Shown here: positions 46,205-57,799 of the stretch, piece by piece
Layout of the letters: every line of letters starts with the position of its first letter
Numbering within the stretch: position 1 is the first letter of the stretch
The notes under the pieces: generated by a model
What the model saw: the letters and a program-made list of their open reading frames with translations, nothing else
Database searches by the model: none
What the model was told of the DNA's origin: nothing
NCBI GenBank assembly: GCA_013339765.2
Contig: CM023449.1
Coordinates: 226,012,712-226,076,711 of the forward strand
Length of the DNA stretch: 64,000 bases
Direction: 5' to 3'
From: Haemaphysalis longicornis
Taxonomy: Eukaryota > Arthropoda > Arachnida > Ixodida > Ixodidae
Position numbers and translations under genes: made by a program

Positions 46205-46490
46205 AACCGTGTATTCGAGATGAATAATTATGATCAAAGTTAAATAATTATTGCTTATTGATTTATAGTAATAATCCGTAAGATGGATTAAGGCGAAAAA
46301 ACATAAGTTAACCTGGATAACGATTAATTACGGTAGGATAATGATTGATTAGTGATTGATAGTATGGATTGGTGAAGTAGGATTGTGGTTCATTAATGTA
46401 CATAAAGATGAGTGTACATCGATTCAGGTTGATTAAGGCAGATTGAGATGATTAAAATGTGTTAAGATGAATTAAGGACGGTGAAGTAGC
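46205..46490. repeat. Low-complexity GATTA/GATGATTAA-rich tract
   Basis: Dispersed units such as 'gattaagg', 'gattgatta' and 'gatgaatta' recur irregularly over about 280 bp, like a decayed minisatellite. Confidence 0.6.
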
Positions 46491-46904
46491 GCAACTGCTC
46501 TGTCGACGGGTGGTGTGTGTATAAAAGGTATCCGCCGTAGTAGTACGCCACGCTTTCCCCTTCACAGCACGTAAGCACACTTATGCACCCCGAGAAATTT
46601 CTTTGCCTTCGTGTACCCTTTGTTTTCATGGGCCACGACCCAATCACAATGCCCGTATAATTTGAGAATTGCCGGTAAACATTGCCGGATACATATATAG
46701 TTAAGCTTCAGTATCATTAGTCTATCAGATTTAGGGGAAATCCCCAAGGTGGAGTAAGTTTCTGCGAAGGAAAGTTTGACATCCACCTAAATGCAGTCAA
46801 CGGCTACACAGGAAAGCTAAACAGCTTTCTCAGAAACTTCGCAGTTGAAGAAAAATCGTCCTGGTTAAGGTGCCAGTAGTCGTCGTCATATGCATCGACA
46901 GAGG

Positions 46905-47515
46905 TCAGTCGTCTTTTTCGGGGTGACGAGTGGGTTGCAGTATCATCCTCAGCATTGTAGGCCTCCACCAGCTCTTAGTCATCCACTTCAGGCAGCGTGG
47001 CGGGATCTGCAAGTCATCTTGGGAAGGAAAGGCACTTTCGTAGCCATGTCTCGTATTATCCATAGCGGCTTCTAGAGGATACGGTGGCCGCTTTGACCTC
47101 TCCCAAGCAGGGTGTCTTTTATCTTTAGCACTAGCGCTGGCTATTGTTTTAACATGCGCAGTAGCGCTTGACGCAGTAGCTGGAGTTTTTCTTGTTTTTT
47201 GTTCTTTTATAAATCCACCGGGAACTTCAGCGACCGCCACGAGGCACTCGCTCACGAGCGCTAGGAATTTTCTCCCTCCTCGGGGTTTTGGACAGATTTT
47301 TTTGCTAAAGCCACTGCGCGTGCCCACTGCCAAGGACTGTAGGTGGTCGTCGTGAGGCACGCGTTCAAGTGCGCTCTTGGTATTTTCTTCTTGGTATTCT
47401 TGGTATTTTTTTCCTGCAAAGGCGAACTTGCGGCTTGTACAACCGCTCCGCCCTTAATATGTTTAATGGCCCGAATAGTCTTTTCTGAGACAATGGGATC
47501 AAAGCCTGTCATCAA
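46905..47515 (-). pseudogene. Unknown minus-strand frame broken at a homopolymer
   Basis: Two minus-strand frames, 47261-47515 (84 codons, with 'MTGFDPIVSEKTIRAIKHIK') and 46905-47360 (151 codons, with 'RGGRKFLALVSECLVAVAEV'), overlap. They would read as one protein of about 200 residues if a single-base length change occurred in the A7 run (T7 on the + strand at about 47297-47303). The combined product is basic and hydrophilic. No known family is recognised; a retroelement structural protein or a host gene fragment are both possible. A homopolymer sequencing error cannot be excluded. Confidence 0.3.
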
Positions 47516-47989
47516 TGTTAATGGAACGCTGTACTGGAATCGACGAGAGAGTTAAGGGGAAGGGCGGAAACCAGCAGACATTCTTCTATAGAAGATGTTG
47601 GTAACTAGAGAAGTTCGTATTGAAGGCTCTTCTTTAGGAGATCGGAAGTCTCGCCCAATAAAGTTGTTAATCAATACGGAGACACGGCAGTGAAACGAGA
47701 TTGCACAGGCACTCCCCCTGTATATTCTGAACGATTGGTTCACAATGCCCGCAGTCTGTGAACACAATACAAAAGAACACCAAGAAATGTAAAAATACAC
47801 CTACTTAGCGCAGCACTTAATTATAAAAAAGCGAAAATAGCAAGAAACATGTTTGCTCGAACAACCAAAGCATTCAGTAGTAATTGAAACAGGCGTACAC
47901 TGTTCTTTATTAAGCAGAAATTTTAAATACAACTCTAGGTGTAAAAGTAACTCAGAATTCGCAATCTCAAGCTTCGCAATAAAGACAAC

Positions 47990-49559
47990 ACAATGAATCC
48001 TGTAATTTCTTACTAACCGCTTCCCATCTGTAAAACTAAAAAGCTATGTCTCTACCCGTACTAGAATTTTTTTCCGGTGTTCCACAAGGCTCGTTTGTAG
48101 GTCGTCTTTTGTTTTTAGTATACATTAATGACATAGCATGCACACAAGTCCGCTAATTCAAATAATTACAGACGACTGCGTAATCTACAAACACATAACT
48201 AGCCCTGCCGACATTACCATGTTACAATCTGACTTCGATAAGTTGACTGTGTGGTGCGACACGCGGCAAATAAAAATAAATGTGGAAAAAACTGGGAACT
48301 GAAAATTTATTTCTGCTTCAAACCACTCCCATAACGCATGCACCATAAATGATACCCCAATTGTATCAGCGCTATCCTTTAAATACCTTGGGGCGTTTTT
48401 CACAGCCAATCTAATCTGGACCACTCACACTGAACATAACCCCACTAAAGCAATTAAAGAGCTTGGCATCCTAAAATGGCGACTGTAGAATCTTTTTGAG
48501 ATCACAGCTCCATCGCCATCGACCGCCATTAACCTGCTGCGACCAGCTAACCTAATCGACCTAATGGCCTTCGGCCAATCTCCCTTGGCTGGCATCATCA
48601 TTGTGTCGGGCTGTATGAGCGCACGCACTGTTCCTTCCTCCTCACCTTAACCTCGACGTTCCCTTAAAGACAGACCTCCATGGTCACTTCTCTCCCCCCT
48701 TGACGCTCGAGTCTTGTCCTTGGGGGTCGACGGATACCACAGCAACTATACCTTGCTAACAAAGAAACCAGATTCCATTCATACACTTCCCTGATAAGAC
48801 CATTTTAACTAACCTGGTTGAATCTATTCAAACAAAGCTGCGCGATTCATAACATTGCATACTCGCGTTATGAAAGCATAACTGCCTTACGAAATATCGC
48901 TTGATCTGCACTCCCTCGCCACACGCCCTAAACTTGCGAGGATATCTTTTTTCCACTCACTGTTCCACAGCAACTCCCCGTTCGCGCGCAATCCTATCCT
49001 CTCGCTCTCCCACATTTCAGCCCGCGTTGATCATCCTAGCGAAGTCAATCCCATCTTTCCGAGAACAAAAAAAAATTACCGAAACTGGCATTTAGCCCTG
49101 TCGATAGCAGAATGGAATTCCTTGGAAGATAACATTGCAACTATAACAGAGTGTTCATCCTTCCTTAAAGCATTAAAGATGTTCTTTGATATTCCAATTG
49201 ATTAGTGTAGTTAAACGGCGATGCTGCTGATGTTATTTATTTGATTGTTTTTGCGTCTGTGTTATTTGCGAGTAAACTTTGTTACCTGGGGCGTATTGCA
49301 TTGTTGTTCACGTACCTGTTCTTGTGTTGTTTATATTGCATGCTTTTTTTCTTTTATTAATTCTATTCTGTTGTTGTGTGTAGTTTTCCTGTGCTTTTCG
49401 AATTCAAGCTTCATATAATGATGTCTGGAAACATTTCATGTATTGTGCACTGGTTAAATATCCTGTAATTCCCCCCCCCCTATGTAATGCCCTGCCGGGT
49501 CCTTAGGGTATGAGGATAAAAATCTAATAAATAAATAAAATAAATAAATAAATAAATAA

Positions 49560-49598
<39 letters not shown>

Positions 49599-49600
49599 AA
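47990..49600 (+). mobile_element. 5'-truncated CR1/Jockey-like LINE with (TAAA)n tail
   Basis: It starts within the RT: 'SGVPQGSFVGRLLFLVYINDIA' is readable at about 48076-48140 (motif SGVPQGS). It continues in other frames through 'LTVWCDTRQIKINVEKT' (about 48243-48290) and 'FKYLGAFFTANLIWTTHTEH' (about 48377-48435). The C-terminus lies near 49200. The 3' UTR has 'ccctgccgggtccttagggt' (about 49490) and an AATAAATAAA tail. Frameshifts and stops make it non-functional. Confidence 0.75.
49524..49600. repeat. (AAAT)n tail of the LINE
   Basis: AAAT/TAAA tetranucleotide tract ending the LINE at 47990-49600. Confidence 0.95.
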
Positions 49601-49736
49601 GGTGCACTTTGCTTAGCGTTTTCCTGGGAGAAGGTCGGTCAATCAATTGGCCTTAAGCGGCATCAACTGCCACAGTGCCTGGGTTCGGGCTATTTGGAAT
49701 TGCATAATTTGCAGCTTCAGTGCTCCATAAAGAAAA

Positions 49737-49810
49737 TGGACAAAGAAGACAAGGACAAGCGCTAAAGAAAAGGACAAAGCTCTTGTCCTTGCCTTCTTAG
49801 TCCTTGTTCA
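49737..49810. repeat. Foldback with AGCGCT motif
   Basis: 'ggacaaagaagacaaggaca' and 'agcgct' on the left are mirrored by 'agctcttgtccttgccttct' on the right. It resembles the larger foldback at 30290-30418 in length, in the GGACAA/CTTCTT arms and in the AGCGCT motif. Confidence 0.7.
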
Positions 49811-49819
49811 TGTTTTGTG

Positions 49820-50660
49820 CACTCCACGCCCAATCAGTGCTCAATTCAATTTTTAGCTACCTTCATGACGAATATCAATCAATCCTTTACGACCTTTTTA
49901 ATACCGAAGGTGAAGCTGCTAAATTGACGCAGTCACACCGAAAGACAACATTATCTCATGTTTAAGTGACATTGATAATAAAAATGCACGCACATGTCAT
50001 ATGTAGCGGCGATCATCAGAGCTAACCTCTATAACTAACGCCTAAACGTTAGTGCACCTAAATAGAGATAACATCCCATAATTACCCGTCGGTAAGTAAC
50101 GAACGCATTACGGTGTTCACGTGCACTTAGCATACGGAACTTACAAGCCTGGCTCAAGCCAACACATTCTATTTCCGATCCCTATGAACAGAAAAAAACA
50201 CTAGTAAATTCACACATACGTAAGAAGGCAGTGATACCAGATTTTGAATTTCTTATCACGAATAATCAAAAGGCATAACTCAAGCCCGTGACCGCCCATT
50301 CCAATGTGAGAGGTCTTTCACCACTTCGCTTTTGCGCTCGCATAGAAAAGCAATCAAAACCAGGAGGTCACATTGCGCGTGCCACGAGGTGATTGCGGGT
50401 CAGTTCCGCGAGGCATTGTAGGCCTTCTGCGAGACCGGAAGCGGAAACACCAGCCAGGAAAACACCGGGGTTGTGACGTAGAGAAGGCGGCGGCCCCGGA
50501 TCGTCTGGAACTGTTCACTGGACGAGGCACGCACGTCCAGGCGAGAGGACAGCAACTCTTCCTTGGGAACCTGCGAAGGTCCGAGCAACGCGCACCACAT
50601 TGTCGAGGGAACGCTGTGGCTGTCCCGGTAGACCCTATCAATACCACACCGTCTGAGATA
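49820..50660. other. No supported gene; GC-rich block 50370-50650
   Basis: The GC-rich block has open frames on both strands (50373-50870 +, 50354-50701 -). Neither has a recognisable domain; it directly precedes the TTAA element and may be another repeat. Confidence 0.35.
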
Positions 50661-50667
50661 CGTTTAA

Positions 50668-51992
50668 GGGGCCATGCATACAAAACACAAGTTTGGCTCA
50701 TTCGCGAACCTCGCTCAAATAAGCTGTATAATCAGAACAAGAGGAATGGCTATGGACCCACTAGCTCATTTCCCGCAACAGAACCTACGAGTTCATATGC
50801 CAGCAAAAAAACGCAAATTAGTCGGCGCTCAAAGGCTTGCCGCACGAGCTGTTTGCGCAAATTTGCATAAATTTAGGCCACATTCTTTTTATACAAGTGT
50901 GAATTGTGGGGTGAACAATTAAAGTTACGAACTAACACATAAACACCGAAGCACTTACTGCGGCACTTTGCCGGCCGGCACTGCCTAACACAGCCGTCGG
51001 ACGCGTTGGTCTTGTCTTACGCAAAATTGACCAGCTGATTGATTAGCGACAAGAACGCTTGCATGACCACGCTTGTCCAGTCGTAGCGTACGTTTTAGGA
51101 AACGATTTGTATGAACTGTAATAAAAACACGCAGGTGGAGAAGTCCGGCTAGAAACAAAGTGCGAACACTGTCAGTTTAGAAGTATTGCAGCGCCATCTA
51201 TGAAAGTAGGCGATAAACAAGATAACCAAACGGTTGTCTGTCTGTGACATCGCAGCAGCACTGGTTGCCAGGCTATCTTATGTTTTAAAGGAGCCATGCA
51301 GACAAAATACAAGTTGGGTTTATTAGAAAGACTGATTAGCCCCAATAACAATGATACAAATATCATCGCAATCTTCGAACAAATAACGGAGATATTAAAG
51401 AGAACGTGTGAAGCAGTCGCGACCTCCTAGCCAATTTCCTGCAACTTTTCTATGACGTCACGGAACCTTGTCTGTGCGATTGGCGGCCGCCTAACTGACC
51501 TGTCGCGACGACACATGACTGGACGTCTGTAATGGGGCCTCTAGTTCCATTAGACCGCATCTTTTGAATGCTAACGTGCAGTTAACGCACTGAAAATTAT
51601 ATTTTATTGTTGGCCCGTATGACGTCATTCTTGCTCATAACACGTCACTGTGGCTCAAAATTTGAAAGTTTTAAATACTTCTTGCTTTTTTTTTTTTGCC
51701 AAAAAAAACATCGCTTGTGGCACTAATGGAGCTGAGTGAGATACTGAATCCTAGCTCTTTCAGATCCAACGAAGTTGTATTTTATCTTCATGGCTCCTTT
51801 AAGGCCCTGCTCTGGATACGTAAATGTCAACGTCACGAAAATTCTAGATTTAGAGGGGGAATTAAAATTTTCGCTTAAAATGTTGAATTTCTCATTGAAT
51901 AAATCGTTGTTTGCTACCGGGCAAGCGCTGAGGGCACTATAAAATACGGTCTTTCGAATAAAACGAACTGGTATTTTGTCTGCATGGCCCCT
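50668..51992. mobile_element. TTAA-flanked non-autonomous element, copy 1 (with nested insert)
   Basis: It begins GGGGCCATGCATAC after TTAA (50664-50667) and ends with the complement of AGGGGCCATGCAGAC before TTAA (51993-51996). Without the nested element (51289-51798 plus one TTAA) it is about 811 bp, close to copy 2 (839 bp). It aligns with copy 2 through its length, for example 'aacctcgctcaaataagc' against 'aacctcactaaataagcc'. There is no coding capacity. TTAA flanks suggest piggyBac-type mobilisation, although the termini are not classical piggyBac ends. Confidence 0.7.
51289..51798. mobile_element. Nested AGGAGCCATG element in copy 1
   Basis: It is 510 bp, bounded by exact inverted termini AGGAGCCATG..CATGGCTCCT and flanked by TTAA on both sides (51285-51288 and 51799-51802). 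Terminal similarity continues for about 35 bp. Its right end is shared with the fragment at 29353-29548. The host sequence resumes after it as in copy 2 ('ccctgctctggatacg' against 'cctgccctggatacg'). Confidence 0.85.
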
Positions 51993-51996
51993 TTAA

Positions 51997-52835
51997 AGGG
52001 GCCCGAGCTTAGTTCATTTGACAGATTGCCTCGTTCAAATAACACTGACACCACTTGAAATGCCAACCTCACTAAATAAGCCATATAATTTGAAAAAAAA
52101 ACGAGAATGAGCATTCGACACACTATCTCATTTCTCGCACTAGTACCTATGACGTATTATGGGCAGATGTGCGATTGGCTGAGGGCGGAAAAAGACGACG
52201 CAAGTTGGGCAGGGCTTATAAGCTTTCAGAACGAGCTACTTGCACTTAAATTTGATGCATATTCTTTTATAGCAGTAAGAATGGTGGGGTAAACCAATGG
52301 AAGTTATGAAAGTGCACGTAAACCCCGAAGCAGCAGTGCGTACTCTACGCACTATGCCGGTATAGATGCACAACCTACCTGGCTCAGCGTACACTGGCCA
52401 TCTGGCCATAAGCAACATTATTTCTGTGTACTCTGTTCGTCCAGCATACCCAGTTTCACAAAAACGATTACTATTAACCTTTACAAAAGATAAGCCAGGT
52501 ATAAATCCTGTTCAAAAACAAAGCGAGTGCGGACAGCGGTCCTGGAGCAGCATCAACGGCACCACCTAGGAGGACTGGCTGTAAACGAGGCCTCTTGGTC
52601 GTACGCCTGAATCAACTACACCAGCATACTGAGGTTCGCTTCAGTGCCTGCCCTGGATACGCCACAGCAGACGTTCTAAAGCGTACGGTTCAGCAGGAGA
52701 ATAAAAAAATTATCCTAAATTGTTTTATTTCTCAACGTAATAAAGCATATTTCGCTGCCCGGGCAAGCACTGGAGGCACTATTAAAACCAAATATTTCAA
52801 ATAAAACAAACAATGTATTCTGTCTTCATGTCCCT
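51997..52835. mobile_element. TTAA-flanked non-autonomous element, copy 2
   Basis: It starts AGGGGCCCGAG directly after the TTAA at 51993-51996 that also ends copy 1, and ends ATGTCCCT before TTAA at 52836-52839. The two copies therefore sit side by side in the same orientation and share the middle TTAA. It has no coding capacity. Confidence 0.7.
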
Positions 52836-52839
52836 TTAA

Positions 52840-53970
52840 GGGGTAATGGAAGGTTCTCTAATGCTAATGTTAGTAAGCAATGTCACAACATCATTACCAA
52901 CTCAGTAACCAGGCCCCAACGGGATTTTAACAAAATGTCTTCTTAATCGTCAGCGAACAAGGAACAAAAAAGGTACAAGCAAGAAAGCAGTTGGCCGAGT
53001 TTTACAGGAAGTGATGATTGACCGGGTAAGCCAGTGAACAACCACGATATGATCCAGGGAAGCCAACGAGAACTCTTCGCGCATTCCTTCCAGGTCTTGG
53101 GAACTACAGAATGCGAACTCACAGTGGTAGCCAACGTCAATGTGCAGGTTTACGAAAGAGCGCGCATGCACAAATATTTCAGGAGTAGGGCTTCATTTGA
53201 AGAGTGTCATGTTGGAAAGACGACAATACATTTACGACATCATTTCACAGCGCTTGGCGCCAGAGCAGAAAGTTACAAGCATGAGACCAGTGGTGACAGG
53301 ACGGAAGACAGTGCCTGTATTGTGTCCTTCCTTCCGTCCTCGTCCTTTGCGCCGTCCTATAACGTAGACGATAAGACACCCACTCAAGCTTCAACTCTAT
53401 ATCGACAACACAAGCAGTATGCTACAAATTATTGTCATCTTTCACTGGCCTACGGAAGAACGAAAGAAAGAAAAACCTGATAATGGTATCTTTGCCCATA
53501 CCTGCCTCTGTCAACGACCTATTTCGATCCATTAATGTGGTACATTTTCTGTATCGGCTTTCTCTGTAAACGTTAATTTATCACCAAATCAAAAATAAAG
53601 TTCCCTTATTTTCGAATAAGTATATACTTAGGGATGTAACATACACCCTGAGTACGAGGGCCTTAGTTGGGCTGAAATCCAGAACGAATTTCGGTGATGA
53701 AACAGTTGATAACGAAATAGCAGTTTTGTGTAACAATTATCCCCATCAAATTGAAAACGCTAAAAAGTTTATGGATAAATTTGTTCAACAAGTCTTCGAA
53801 CGCAAACAACACATAACTTTCCCACTACTGCGCAACCCGCTATCATTCTATGACATGCCTTGTCTTTTTCTTCTTGTCTGCATTACATGAATAATTTTTG
53901 TTAATAACATGACTTCTGAAGGATTTTCATAGGAATTGTCTAACTACCATATCATTTCATTAACTTTCAT
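52840..53970. other. No supported gene; small foldback
   Basis: A foldback around 53298-53340 (arms 'aggacggaagaca' and 'tccttccttccgtcct') recalls those at 30290 and 49737. No coding frame is recognised. Confidence 0.4.
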
Positions 53971-53972
53971 TT

Positions 53973-54260
53973 TTTACCTTAAAGGTCCCCGGAGGGACAT
54001 TACATAAGGGGTGGGGTTACAGAAAAATGTACAAAAAAGACATCAATTAGCTTGAAAAGTGGCTTGTGATGCTCTGCATAAATGTTGATAGACAGGTGAT
54101 CGTAAAATCTGGTGAGGGAGGTCATTCCAATGTTTTGCTGCACGAAGAAAAAGATAAGGCATCAAAAGTAACGGTGCGGGAACGTTCACGGGTAACTTGA
54201 AAGAGATATGGCCAATGCGATAAGATCTCGCAATGCTAAGGTTCGTCTTGTTTTATTATT
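53973..54260 (-). mobile_element. 3' end of a CR1/Jockey-like LINE
   Basis: On the minus strand the frame reads 'FLRAAKHWNDLPHQIL', the Trp-Asn-x-Leu-Pro block near the C-terminus of CR1/Jockey ORF2 proteins. A UTR follows with 'tgtccctccggggaccttt', analogous to the hairpin-like UTR motif at about 49490. It is heavily 5'-truncated. Confidence 0.6.
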
Positions 54261-54837
54261 TGTATAATGCATACTCTTTTTCTTTTTGAGCCACTCGCTG
54301 CTGTTCCCACATGCGTGGGGTCCTGTTCGCTTTTAACGCGATAGCGTTATTACGCTCATTTTTTTATTCCCCCGTGCCTCCTAGCTGTCCGCTATCAGCC
54401 GTGCTCATCAGGCGTCCACGGAAATACGTCACCGCTGCCACCCGGAAGCTACGACTGAGGCAGCAAGATTCGATGGCTCCGCTGCTCCAGTAATGCGGTG
54501 CTACAGCAACAGAAGTTTGGAAAGAGGGACAATGATACAACGTTGGATACGAAAGAAATGACACGCGTTTTCAACAGATGTCGCGCCTGCGCGGTGAAGC
54601 TTGTTCATGGCCATGTCGGTGGTACCCTGCTCGGCAGACACGGTCTCCAGCCGTGCCCGCCACTTCCGTCATCACACCAGAGGAGGTTTGCACCAGAAGA
54701 TCAAAACTATAAATTTCCGGTAATTCATGCCCCGAGGCGACTCGTGGGTTACGAGGCATATCGTGGTGGAAGCCTCCAGGACGAACTTTGAACCACCTAT
54801 AGTAGCTCTTTAACTGTCAGCCGATAAATCCCGAACA

Positions 54838-54962
54838 CCGCTGGTGCGGTTGGTTTTCCTTGCTTCTTCAGAAAAATTGACCTCCGCGGGGGCTGGGGAT
54901 TGAAAACAGCGGCCTGTGGGTTCAGCAGAGCAATGCCTTACCCACTGAGCCACCGCGCTGTG
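54838..54962 (-). repeat. tRNA-derived SINE
   Basis: The minus strand reads TGGCTCAGTGGGTAAGGC (exact A-box consensus, complement at 54942-54952) and, about 40 bp on, TTTTCAATCCC as a worn B box. This is followed by a unique body. It is the clearest A/B box pair in the window. The B box is too degraded for a functional tRNA. Confidence 0.65.
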
Positions 54963-55049
54963 TCTTCCACCGGCATTTACGGCGGCACCAACAGTGGACG
55001 ACCTAACTAAACATGGGACAAAGCATTTAACGCCGGATCCTCTCAAGAA

Positions 55050-56515
55050 ATCAAAGTAACCAGGACATAGATATCGAGCCGGAAATCGCTAAAATACAGG
55101 CCTACTGTATGGCCGTTCTAATCACACAAGTTTTCAAAATACCGTTTCAATATTCCATCCCGTTTATGTCTCCGCTGAAAACTTGGTTGGTAACGGACAG
55201 ATGCGCAACGACGCCAAGGTTGAAAAATCCACACTAATATAGGTTCCTCCCAGAGAACAGCCACGTAAGAAGGCTTGGCGCGGTTCTAGACAAGAGGTTA
55301 GTTCCCAACACACAATCGCCAAAAACAGAAAATCTTTAACCAATTATTGCCCACAAGCAAAACGTCCAACCAAGAAAGAGCAAGCAAAAGAGAAAAGAAA
55401 CGATAAGACTCCTGCGACCACTTATCATGACCAGAATATTTCAGTGCCTGCCGTACCACAAATTCACACCCTCGCAATTTTGGCCCTAAGACGAGCTAAC
55501 AAAGGTTGGACCACCAGGGTAACAAAAGGAACATCCATAGACAGGTCTAGAAGAAGGAGACGGCCATTTACTCGATGGAGGGATGAAGGAACAATATTCG
55601 GAGCAAAGAATGGACTCGGGAAGCGCAGTACAGCAGCAGGTGAAGGTCAATAGGAGAGGTCTTCAGGCTGCAGTCGTCCTAAATAGGATGTTGGTGACAA
55701 TGACGATGAATAGGTCCTTAACTTGTGTCTTCCTAACGCATTCTAAGAAATCGGAGAAACAATGCACTCTTCTAGCACCAAGAAAGCGGATGTAAAAACA
55801 AAATCAGGAGGGGCCGTCCTACCCCGTTTGAAAAAAAAAAAAACAGGCACCGCCAAACAGAAAAGAAAAGACAGGCACCCCCCCCCCCCCCCTCCTCTCA
55901 CCCCTTTGAAAGAAAATCACTGCTCGCCATGATATACATGGCACCTAACAAGCGACCCCGCATAAAAACTCTCCTCTACCAAAAATATGCATGCACTCCT
56001 ACACAAGAAGGGGCGGTATGGCAGGCTCAGGTTCATTCGGGGAAAGTTTCAATATCATGAGACCACAGTATACACCAATTCCGGGATGTACGAAAGCAAA
56101 AGGTCACAATTGTCTTAGTTCACTACTGTGGCAATCTGTGACTGCGTGACCCTCCAACATACATGAACAAAGAAGTGAAAGTTAGAGCCATCCTCTTGGC
56201 AATCCGAATAGCGGAAGTGTCAAATAAAAGCATAACTCCATTACAGGCTCACAAAGGACACTATGCTTTTTCTGGAGGCAGAATACCAAGCGCTTTAATA
56301 AGATATGCCCATCCATAATGTAGAAAGTTATCAACGTCACCTGGAGAGGCGGATCCAATGGGCTGATAGCGAACGACGCACTATGCAAGAGGGACACGAA
56401 CTCACGAACCGGGCTCCGTGTGACTAGGACTACCACACTGCCCTCTTCAAAAAACGTTAAAGGGGTCCTGAAATACCTTCCGCCGATGCATGGATGTACA
56501 TGTAACCAAATAAAG
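55050..56515. other. No supported gene
   Basis: Short frames only. A C run lies at about 55878-55891 and a TTAAAGGGGTCCTGAAATACC segment at 56458-56478 recalls the TTAA-element termini elsewhere in the window. Confidence 0.4.
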
Positions 56516-56519
56516 CAAT

Positions 56520-57784
56520 GTGCTAGACTGGAAAAAAATTCCAGTCTACGAGATCTAATCGCCAATTTTCTGTTTAATCACTCCAAATACGTTAGCTTTA
56601 ACTCTGGCAATTCACCTCTAATTTAAGTCACATCAGGGGTAACACAAAAGTCCGTTCTTAGTCTTTTGTTATTTTTTTTTATTTTTATAAATGACTTGCC
56701 ACAATTCATTACCTGTAAATTACACCTCTACGACGATGACTGTGTTTTGTACAACACTATTACCTCCGTTCAACATCACCATCTTCTTAATGACTCATTT
56801 AGTGCCTTTTCCCCTTGGTGTGATACATGGCAAATGAATATCAATTTCCGTAAAACTGTCTCAATGTCCCTCACCACCAGAACGGAGAATTCCGTTTTCA
56901 ACTACTCTTTCAATGACCTAATACTCCAAAGGGCTTCAGATTAAAAATACCTTGGCGTGGTTTTCACTACTAACCTCTCCTGGTCTAAACATATCAATTC
57001 AGTCTGCACCAAATCTCTTAAAAAACTTGGTTACCTAAGACGTACTCTCAGAACATCCCCACAGGAAACTAAATTACTAATGTACAAAACACTAATTTGC
57101 CCAGTTCTTGATTATGCCTCTATCGTTTGGTGTCCGTATAAAACACGAGATATAAAACAAATTGAATCCGTGCAAAAAAAAAGCAATCCGTTTCATTTGT
57201 CGCGCTATGACCGTAATTTTTCGCCACATCCGCCCTTACACTAAACCTTGCCTTCCGCTCTACGCGACGAGATATCGATTCGCGCAAATTCTTGCATGGT
57301 ATCGTTCACTCAATAACCGCCTTTCCGTAAGAGCTATCTGCTATGCTATGCCAACCGTAACTCGAAATAATCATGCCCTAAACCTCGCCCCATTCATGCA
57401 CACACCAATGTATTCAAATTTAGTTTTTTTTCCAAGAACGACAGAACAGTGGGATTTAGTGCCGGGTGAGATTAGGAGCGCATCGATAAATGAATTTCTG
57501 CCTTTTCTTGAAAGTCGTGTCTAATCAATAGTTCCTTGCTTTGTTGTGTTGGTATATGCGCCCCATCCTGCAGTGCCCACTCATTAGGTGTATAACAATA
57601 TTTCTGTATACATTGGCGTCTACAGGATCGGGATTTTGTTCTGAATGGAATTGCCATGTGTGTAGGTGCGCATACTGTATTTTTTTGTTTCCTAACGTGG
57701 TGCATTTGTAATCACTTCTCTGTATTTCAACCACTCCTGCTGCAGCCCTTAAAGGGCTGCAGTATGTGAAAATAAATAAATAAA
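56520..57784 (+). mobile_element. 5'-truncated CR1/Jockey-like LINE
   Basis: RT and C-terminal regions are readable with few frame breaks. 'VTSGVTQKSVLSLLLF' stands for SGVPQGSVLGPLLF (about 56630-56680), 'LHLYDDDCVLYN' is the active-site block (about 56722-56757), and next come 'WCDTWQMNINFRKT' and 'KYLGVVFTTNLSWSKHI' (about 56945-56995). The later block has 'PVLDYASIVWCPY' (about 57100-57140) and then, after a frame change at the A run near 57174-57183, a C-terminus with 'FFPRTTEQWDLVPGEI'. Stop near 57522. The 3' UTR carries a perfect palindrome (57740-57762) and an AATAAATAAA tail. It is one of the least decayed CR1/Jockey copies here, but has an in-frame stop at about 56942. Confidence 0.8.
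57740..57762. repeat. Palindrome in LINE 3' UTR
   Basis: CTGCAGCCCTT and AAGGGCTGCAG pair perfectly around one base, directly before the A-rich tail. The copies at about 49490 and 53985 have weaker versions of the same structure. Confidence 0.85.
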
Positions 57785-57799
57785 CAATAATTAGCAAAC

